Part shown: positions 56,494 through 64,000 of the stretch, in pieces
Layout of the letters: every line of letters starts with the position of its first letter
Numbering within the stretch: position 1 is the stretch's first letter
From: Pomphorhynchus laevis
Lineage: Eukaryota > Acanthocephala > Palaeacanthocephala > Echinorhynchida > Pomphorhynchidae
Length of the DNA stretch: 64,000 nt
Assembly (NCBI GenBank): GCA_012934845.2
Contig: WNNJ02003760.1
Coordinates: 1 to 64,000, forward strand
Direction: 5' to 3'
Program-made: the position numbers and the translations under genes
The notes under the pieces: generated by a model
What the model was told of the DNA's origin: nothing
What the model saw: the letters and a program-made list of their open reading frames with translations, nothing else
Databases searched by the model: none

Positions 56494-57330
56494 TTAGATC
56501 AGAATATCGGCTGGCCGTTTTTGAAGATTTTGGACAAGGTTGCGAACCTCGCAAACCACATGCATTCCTGCTGATTGTGCCGCCTGGAGAACGACGTCAC
56601 GAATTCCATTATGACGCATTCCTGGAAAACCACCGTAGTTGCAAGTTAGTGCATGGAAGCCCTCAGTATCTGCGTTTCGAAAACATCGACTACAACGGTA
56701 GTCACTTAGAGCAATTTGTAGGCCTAACCACATTCTTAAAAGAATTGTAAATTCTTGGTCGGTAAGAACTAGGCCGAGACTTCGATTTGGGGCGCATTGT
56801 AACCATGCGTTCGCATGAGGCTGTGATACCGCTATTAGTCTGGCCCTTGTCCGATTATCTCCTGTGTCTAATAGATTTTTCCGCTTCTGTGAGTCGATTT
56901 TGAACGATATTTGATGTTGTGTTGTGGATGAAGCCTGCTGTTCCACTTCTGCTCCGTGTAGCGCAAGTATTTCATTCGCGTTTACAAAGCCCGGAAATTT
57001 ATTTGGATCTTGGTTCACAAACGCGGCCACTGTGCTGCCGCTTGCTGCAAAGGCTGCCGCTCTGTGTTTGTTTGTACTCCTAAGGCCCAGACCGCCCATT
57101 TTTAGTGGGAGCTCAACTCGAGATCGTGTTCGCGCTGACAGTTGTATTGAAGCGATGATTTCCATCGCCCGTATCACAGCATTATCAAACTGCTTACAGA
57201 AAAGTTCGGTGCTTGCTGGATCTACATTCCTCATTAGGAATGCTATTCGTTGAGCGAGAGCACAGTGGCGCACTAGCAGGTAAGCCACATATTGTTGGTC
57301 TTCGATGATCGCAGACGGCAGTCCTGACAC
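56494..57330 (-). pseudogene. LINE-F copy 2: thumb, C-terminal zinc finger, start of RLE
   Basis: The frame resumes after element X with SGLPSAIIEDQQYVAYLLVR, LPLKMGGLGLRSTNKHRAAA, ANAWLQCAPNRSLG, then MWLGLQIALSDYRCSRCFRN, HALTCNYGGFPGMRHNGIRD and the nuclease start RNLVQNLQKRPADILI. The layout is that of LINE-E. A TAA follows ILI; the same frame then reads GDPSDALDFAVTHPLQ, the second half of the catalytic core, which shows the stop is a point lesion. Confidence 0.85.
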
Positions 57331-57343
57331 TCAAGAGAGATAT

Positions 57344-58919
57344 AATATAGAAACACTATTTCTACACATATTATTTAATTAAGTAAATTATGAACATATT
57401 TCATTTTATTTAAGTAAAACGAATGGGAGCAAAAACATTACTACAATCAACGAAGGATTCCATTTATATTTAAAAATTAAAGATTAAACTAGGAACGAAA
57501 TACATCTACTGCTTAATGAGAGAGCCAGTCACCTAATGATTCAAGTGATTCAAGTTAATAAATCATGCTTGTGATCATCATTTTATACTAGTGATTCACA
57601 ATCGGAGTTTGGGAACTTCTAGACATTTCATTGCACATGGTTGCTTTTCTAAAATGAAGTAATCGGAAGCAAAATAAAAATTTATTTATTTTGAATTTTA
57701 CCATTTAATTTTAGGATTTTAAGTTTTGAAATTTGAATTTATCATTTGATCGATATTCAATTTAAAACCAAGTATATAAATTCAATATCAATTCAAAAAC
57801 CAGTTGGCTACCACATAATTATTTGCTCAACCTCAGTGGATATTAACTGGGTACCACTGGAAAAAAAATTACGTATAAATTTTAACATTATAATTTTATT
57901 TGAGTATTGTGGAATTATTATAGACTCAAGAAAAAAAAGTTTTATTTTGTTAACAAAACGAATAGACATTATTTTAGTTTTATTACACATTACTGTTGAT
58001 TGCATCAAGAGTAACGACGATACACTATTACTAAGATCACTTTATTACCTCACATATAAAATTATTTTTCTTTGAAATATAAATATTTAATTGAGAAACT
58101 AATAAATACTTCGTTTATTCTTTAATACCTATAGAAAAAAGAAAAATAAGGGGTAATTACGTTATTATATGGTGCAGAATTTTTACATCGACCTAGCAGC
58201 TACTAATTCACAAGTTTTATTGTGATTATGAATAGATTTTATTAAATATTTGTAAAATGTATAAGTTACAACTTGAAAAAGATTTAAACGATCGAAAGCT
58301 TGTTAACAAAATAAAACTTAATAAAGTAATTAACAAAATAGAGTAATTAATCCTTATTTTTTGTATTAAGTTTTATTTTGTTAACAAGCTTTCGATCGTT
58401 TAGATCCTTTTAAGTTGTAACTTGAAAAGGATCTAAACGATCAAAAGCTTGTTTACAAAATAAATCTTTATTCTTTGAGTATATAATTCCATCAAAATAC
58501 ATAATATAAACTTTTATGGGCCACGAGCGTAACGTCGCATGTGGGGTGTGCGAAAGCTCCATATGGATTGACATTAAACACAATTTTCGTACAAGTATAT
58601 AGAGTATACAGAGTTATATACTCTATATAAGTATATAACTATACTCTATACAAGTATATATAGTTATATAGAGTTATATAGTATATAGAGTTCTTTTGTG
58701 AATTATAGATAGATTTTATTAAATATTTATAAAATGTATAAGTTGAAAAGCAGTTCTGAGATCCAAAAGGGATTCTATATTTCAAAAGGCTTAAGATTAA
58801 AATTGAGGTGAACTATATATATAAATATATATATCCATATTATCAAATTGTTGCACTGCTGCTGGGACCCTCACGGAGTACTCATATGTATTCATAAATA
58901 TTAATACACCAGCTTTAAT
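57344..58919. mobile_element. Element X copy 2, 1576 bp
   Basis: Same bounds as copy 1: AGAGAGATAT at 57334-57343 and 58920-58929. Its longest frame, 57746-58075 (109 codons), is open further than in copy 1 only because of a one-base difference in an A run, which argues against real coding. Confidence 0.75.
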
Positions 58920-59106
58920 AGAGAGATATTAACTTTTACGAACCAATTAGGCATCCCAAAAGAGTAAAATTGCCGTCAGACTTGGTATGTGGAGGGTGAG
59001 TCCATTTTGTCTGCGTTGAGATAATTGCTTCTGTGTGGCCTATTAATTCGGTTTTTTTGTCAATTCATTGATAGTCCGATTTTTTCCAGCTTATTTGCAA
59101 TCATGT

Positions 59107-60644
59107 TTAATGTGATAGCAACTGCCTTGGTTCACCTCCACTTATTCCATCGTCTAAATACCACTTGTTAAAACCGATACCTTTAACCAAGTCGACTTTC
59201 CAAATAGTTGGTTGGATTGCCAGTGCGAAAAGGAATGGGTCCAGAGGGTCCCCTTGTTGTACTTTTGCTGACGATGTAAGGCTTTTTGCTGCTCCAAATC
59301 GTAATTTTGATGGTTGCGAGTAGCACCATTTGATCCACGGTCCGATATAAGGTGCTTCAATGTCGACTGCGTCAATAAAGCATTGCCTGTCAACTGTATT
59401 AAAAGCGTTCGAAACATCCACTTTCGCCCATACCCAATTTTCCGAGGTGTGCATCTGTTCGTTCAATCGTCGAACCTGGTTAATTATTAAATCTGCGCAA
59501 TTTGCCACCACAACACCGACCTGTTGTGGTTGAAATATTTGAGTGAACTTATCGCGCATCTTCGTGCAAATACACTTTGCACACACCCTCCGTAACAATT
59601 CTCCTGCTGCTATTGGGCGTATGCCTCCATTTGGTTTTTCTATAGCGAAAAGATCTGCACCCGCAAAATATCGAGATATATCTACAGGAAGGTCTCCGGC
59701 TGCCATATAATTTATCAGATGTGTTAGGCGGCTGAGAAGCTTTCCAGACTGGTCCGGTGTGATCATGTCTTGTAGGTGTTCGGCTCTTAAACCCAGACAA
59801 CCTGGTGACGATGCAGAGGGGAATGAGAAAATTGAATCACGAACGGTATCCGAATCGATGACAATACCGTGTTCTGCCGTTGGATTGAGGTTATAATACC
59901 TTTACCGGGTGGGTGCAAATCTGTGAGCTTACGGTGTGTCTGTTCTGTGAATGGCGCCAGCCGTGACGAAGATATTCGTTTCATTGCCTTGCCGAAGTTT
60001 CCCTGTCGCACAAGTTCGATTGTCATTATCTTTGATTTGTCGTGTTTATGTCGGGTCGTTTGTTGAGCACAAACATACGTGAGAAAGGAAGTGTCAAACT
60101 GCCTGTTTTCGGCTGACTTTAGTGCATTCTCTATATGTTTTCGTACATTTCGGTGATCACCTGAATGAGCTGTTAGGCACACTTTTGCGAACCCCAAAAG
60201 ACTAGTCCAGCTATATGGCGATTTATGTTCTAGTGCCTCCTCAATAAGATTGGTAAAAATGCGAGCTGCTTTATTTCGTAAACTCCAAGGGATTCGTCTT
60301 ACTGTCAGCGTAGGTGATGCCCAAATACGGTGAAGCGTTTCATATGCGTTCAAATTGTGGGAAACGTCGTTGGTCGAAGCCATTTCAGATCCTTTGTAGG
60401 TTTGACGTTCGGCTGTAAGTTTGACATGTGAGGAAATATTGGGTGTGTAATCAACAATCGAAACGCAGCTAGTGCCTGGGCACCGAATCCCAAAACTCTT
60501 GTGAAAACGCACATTTCCGAATTTTGTAAGTGCGATTGGCCTGTTACAATGCGGGCAAAATAACAAGCTTTGCCCCTTCCATTCGCCAAGGGGTTTCCGA
60601 CGGTAATATGTTGTCGACGGCAATGTGTTATTAAATGTAATCAA
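59107..60644 (-). pseudogene. LINE-F copy 2: zinc finger and RT
   Basis: Near-identical to 46034-47571, with one amino-acid change in the first 285 residues. N-terminal C-x2-C-x13-H-x5-C finger, then RT with motifs VSNAFNTVDR, QQGDPLDPFLFALA and KWYLDDGISGG. It shares the frameshift at about 59880 with copy 1, so that lesion predates the duplication. The coding sense continues to about 58930, then stops at element X. Confidence 0.85.
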
Positions 60645-60825
60645 TTGTCATTAGCTTAGTCAATTGTAATTAGCTGTAATCAATTGTAATTAGCTGTAAT
60701 CACTTTAACTGATTTCTTGTAATAGATTAATTTCTTCAAGAGTGTCCTCTATATGATATACTGGCAATTAGTGATTTTCAATTTTTACAATTGTAAGTAG
60801 TTGTTAGTTAGCAGCTAAGAATTTC

Positions 60826-61268
60826 AATCTATAATCTAATTCTAATTCTATTGTCTGCTGAATATTTTAATCAAAACAATTTATTGCTCTTAATATGTCC
60901 TTTACATCAATTAAGTTATCACAAATAGCAAATGTGTGATCGACATGTATAATCCACATAACAATTCCATCCATCTTAGTGATATTATTTAATTGTCAAT
61001 TTCTCATAATCCACTAAGAATAGTTGCTAGAGGATTTCCCATTGCGAGACCATCGTTTTGTTCATATACATCTTCATTAAATTCAAAAATTGTTTTATTT
61101 GTGCATAAGTTATTCGATCCACTCTTCAAAACCACTTTTCAAAGTTTAAAAGAGTCATCCGAATTTTCCTCTAATAGTTTTGATGATTTAGGACACATTA
61201 GTGAACATTGAAACGATGTCAAATCTCTTTGCATTATACTTTTTGCATTATATTTACGGATCATTTGA
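60826..61268 (-). mobile_element. PLE-2 RT fragment, copy 2 (5' side of the LINE-F insertion)
   Basis: Equivalent to 47753-48195. Together with 54600-55343 it forms one Penelope-like element cut by LINE-F. Confidence 0.75.
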
Positions 61269-61682
61269 GAGAAATGAATTCCCACTTAACGTGGGAAAAT
61301 GTGATATTAATGATTAAATTTCCCTCGCGATTATTTTTTGATATGGTATATGAATATGTCATATATGATGCAATAATAAGTCTTGCACAATGCTCCTTTT
61401 TATGAATTTTTGGGAGTAAGTACATAACCAGATTTCGCATTTTTCATAAACAAGTTCTTAAAATTTTATTATTATTGAGTATAAGACTAATATATCAATT
61501 AAGACTAATATAACAATAAGACAACCAAGCAGATACCTATCTTCAACACAAATCTCCAAACAGTCGCTTACTTTCTACTGTCGTTTCCTATCAATTAAGC
61601 GATTTAAATTCATTTCAACCCAAAACCATTCAGAATTTCTCAGGATATCGTACAAATAATAATTCAGAAACTGCGTTTGTAT
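61269..61682. other. AT-rich spacer in the duplicated block
   Basis: Copy of 48196-48609; no gene seen. Confidence 0.45.
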
Positions 61683-62633
61683 CCGACGTTTATGATAAAG
61701 TTGTTCACGGTACCCTTTCTGAGCATTATCCAGTTTATGCCGGTGCCCCACAAGGGTCTGAATTGGGTCCTCTGCTGTTTTGTATTTTCATCAACGATCT
61801 CCTTAGTGTAATAAGTTCACATTCATTATTATTTGCAGACGATTTAAAAATTTGGAGAGCCATCAGGTCGGATTATGACCGAAACATTCTTCAATCAGAT
61901 ATTGACACGGTTCTTAAGTGGTCACGTTCTAATGGTCTGTCTGTTAATGCCTCGAAGTGCACTTGCATGCACATTCGATCACGTAATATTGTTCCAGTGC
62001 CGATATATCATCTCGGGGATCGAGTGATTAAATTGGTTTCGAGCTATAAAGATCTTGGCGTATGGATAACGGATGATTTCTCCACTCGCAAAAACACTGA
62101 GTACATTTGTTCGAAGGCCATGCGTATGGTTGGTTTCCTTCGCCGATCATTCAGCTATGTGAGTCCACGTTATTTTAGAGTTCTTGCAAACGCTTTTGTA
62201 CTAAGCCATTTGTTATATGCTTCTCAATGTTCATACCATCGAACCGGAGATTAGATTACTCGACTTAGGAAGGTGCTACGTAGGCAACAAAGTCAGTACA
62301 TTCTTTGAGATAACTTCCTTACGAGGACCGTCCTAGGTCTTTAAATATGCAGTCGTTATGTGATATTCGTGACTCGCGGGATCTGTGTCTTGTATGGGAG
62401 GAATTTCACAATGAACACCATGTGTTGCGTGAGCTCTTCAACATTCGATCAACTCGAGTTTTGCGAGGTCACTCGTTTTATCTTAGTCGCCGACGAATAG
62501 TACATTCTAGGACGATTCAATTTGGACAACGAATAATAAATTAATGGAATCGTTTAAGCGATTATATTGTAAATGCGGCAACTCGTGAGCTCTTTAAACG
62601 ACATATTATTTTAAATTCTTGACTGATTTGTTT
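61683..62633 (+). mobile_element. LINE-C copy 3 (CR1-like), 3' half
   Basis: Duplicate of 48610-49560 with a handful of substitutions; the frame 61763-62254 has the same protein sequence as copy 2, including LLFADDLKIW and the same terminal TAG. Confidence 0.8.
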
Positions 62634-62742
62634 TTGTTTTACTCTTTTTTATTTTGACTATCGATTTGCCAGTAACTCTGAGCTATGCTCGTAACGTTGT
62701 CTACATAATAATTGGCGTCCAAATCTATTATCGCTACCGTTA

Positions 62743-64000
62743 TGCAATAAAAAAGATTTATTTTAACGTGGCAAATGCGTGCCAGCGCACGCTTACATGA
62801 CCACAACAAAACAAAAATGTAAATCATATGTCGAGAAGGTGTGAACCGAGGAGGTGCTTGAATGTGATAAAGGAGGGAGCGCGGCGGACGTCTAGAGGGA
62901 GTTAATTTTAGGCAAATGAAGCGGCAACGCGGAAGGATCGGAGATCATAGTTGTTGGAGTAATTGGGAAGTAGAGTACGAGGGAATGATGGGAACGCAGC
63001 GATAGCGAGCTGGGGCGAGTGTCGTCTAAGAAACAAAGGTTGATGAACGATGAGGAGCCGACAGTGATGGGCCGAAAAGTGTAGAGAAGAATGCGGAGTT
63101 TGATGCGGATGTGGATGGTGGGCCAGGAGAGTTGGGCAAACTATGTGGAGATGTGGTCGAAGCGACGGAGACGAAAGAGCACTCGTACGACGGTGTTGAT
63201 TATTCGTTATAGGGGCAGGATGATGGATTTTAATGAATTGGCGAAACGGCTAAGGCAGTAATCGATTTTAGGGAAAAGAAGCGATGAAAGAAGAGACATA
63301 CAAGAACGGAAGTCTATAAGGAGGCGGAAACGCCGGATGTCACGGAGAATTAAGTTAGACGAGTGGACCTTGTCATGGACGAAGGGTTTAAGAGAAATGT
63401 GATCATCGAAATGGAAGCCTAAGAAAGTGAGAATGTGTACTATGGGGATGATCAATGAGGCAAGGAGGTTTACGGGGGAGGATCTACATTATTTTATACT
63501 TGTCTGGGTTTAGAACGAGATGGAGATTGGAGAGACGTTTGTAGATAGAAGAAAGACAGTTGAAGGCAGAAATGCCGATATCGTGTATGCGATGTGCGGG
63601 TGCATGAGCATAGATGATGATGTCATTCGGGGAATTGCATGACGTTAAAGGATAAAGGTTTGATAAACGGAGAGAGATCGCCAAGCAGAAGAGAGGAAAG
63701 CAGGGGACCTAGCATTGAACCTGGTGGGACCCCGCAAAAAATAGGGATGGGATGGGAGGTTGATGAATTAGAACAGACGTGAAAGGAACGGTCGGATAGA
63801 TATGAGGCAAACCATGCTACGGAGGAGGAAGAAAAGCCGTAATCATAACGAAGGCGAGGAAGGAGGACGGAGTGGTCAACAATGTCGAAGTCGAAGGAGA
63901 GGTCGAGAGAGATGAGAACACTATATAGAGCCTTGTCTCGAGAAATGAGTAAGTCGTTGTAAACTTTCATGCAAGCGATTTCTTTGGAGTGATTAGAGCG
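62743..64000 (-). mobile_element. LINE-A copy 4, running off the window
   Basis: Longer than copy 3. 63970-63623 encodes LISLDLSFDFDIVDHSVLLP (motif A), RLRYDYGFSSSSVAWFASYL and IFCGVPPGSMLGPLLSSLLL (motif B, Q replaced by P). A frameshift precedes the motif C remnant NDIIIYAHAPAHRIHDIGIS, which has lost one catalytic Asp. Thumb and tail follow (63455-62860), then a 3' UTR with the palindrome GCGTGCGCTGGCACGC. It continues beyond 64000 on the 5' side. Confidence 0.8.

Larger units (their letters stand above)
55344..60825 (-). mobile_element. LINE-F copy 2, full span, inserted in PLE-2 and split by element X
   Basis: Exact ends are set by the 13-bp target duplication TAGATTATAGATT (minus sense; plus coordinates 60826-60838 and 55331-55343). 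The element is 5.48 kb including element X (57344-58919), about 3.9 kb without it. 5' UTR 60825-60645, one long coding region, 3' UTR about 105 bp. PLE-2 coding sense continues directly from one flank to the other. Visible lesions: a frameshift at about 59880, element X, an in-frame TAA at 56492-56494 and a frameshift at about 56325. Confidence 0.9.
57286..63663. repeat. 6.4-kb duplicated block, copy 2
   Basis: Second copy of 44214-50590, embedded in continuous elements on both sides (LINE-F to the left, LINE-A to the right), which marks it as the ancestral arrangement. Confidence 0.95.

Noticed and set aside
57746-58075. 109-codon frame in element X as a transposase
   Set aside because: No motif; its length depends on a one-base difference in an A run between the two copies.
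1-64000. Search for tRNA, rRNA, CRISPR arrays and toxin genes
   Set aside because: None seen: no tRNA cloverleaf, no rRNA signature, no regularly spaced repeats, no toxin motif.

Overview
This window is eukaryotic, almost certainly from an AT-rich invertebrate animal genome. It is a graveyard of retrotransposons with one credible host gene. There are no operons, ribosome-binding sites, CRISPR arrays, tRNA or rRNA genes. The animal origin is inferred from the mix of elements (CR1/L2-type LINEs, LINEs with a restriction-like endonuclease or RLE, Penelope-like elements, Gypsy elements) and from a protein-phosphatase-inhibitor-2-like reading frame at 29068-29415. I cannot name the species.

Family labels here are local. 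LINE-A: L2/CR1-like, APE-type, with a zinc-finger ORF1. LINE-B: I/Jockey-like, with CCHC zinc knuckles in ORF1. LINE-C, LINE-H and LINE-J: CR1-like. LINE-D, LINE-E and LINE-F: RLE-type (N-terminal zinc finger, RT, C-terminal zinc finger with an RHN/RHD motif, PD-D-type nuclease). PLE-1 and PLE-2: Penelope-like; a GIY-YIG domain is visible only in PLE-2.

Layout. 1-5.8 kb: AT-rich DNA with foldbacks, PLE-1 pieces and an inserted 318-bp hairpin element. 5.8-20 kb: LINE-A, -B, -J, -H and -C pieces nested or butted together on both strands. 20-28.8 kb: a head-to-tail minus-strand array of RLE LINEs (5' stub, LINE-E, LINE-D chimera, LINE-D 5' part) sharing a short motif at their 5' ends. 29.1-29.4 kb: the inhibitor-2-like gene. 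29.9-35 kb: a Gypsy fossil split by an antisense LINE-B that has lost its RT. 35.3-37.5 kb: PLE-1 with a hammerhead-like motif. 38.1-41.2 kb: a second Gypsy fossil. 41-64 kb: two large duplications. One is a 1.4-kb block (40953-42363 and 50684-52092). The other is a 6.4-kb block (44214-50590 and 57286-63663) about 99.5 percent identical. The right-hand copy keeps the older context: element X sits in LINE-F, which sits in PLE-2, with target-site duplications at both levels.

How the parts relate: almost all coding capacity belongs to mobile elements. LINE-E (about 1,500 codons, two lesions visible) and LINE-C at 18466-19533 are the best preserved. The structural history (nested insertions, chimeric junctions, templated inverted insert, uneven divergence between duplicate blocks) is the main biological content. 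All family calls rest on motif recognition by eye; no database search was possible.
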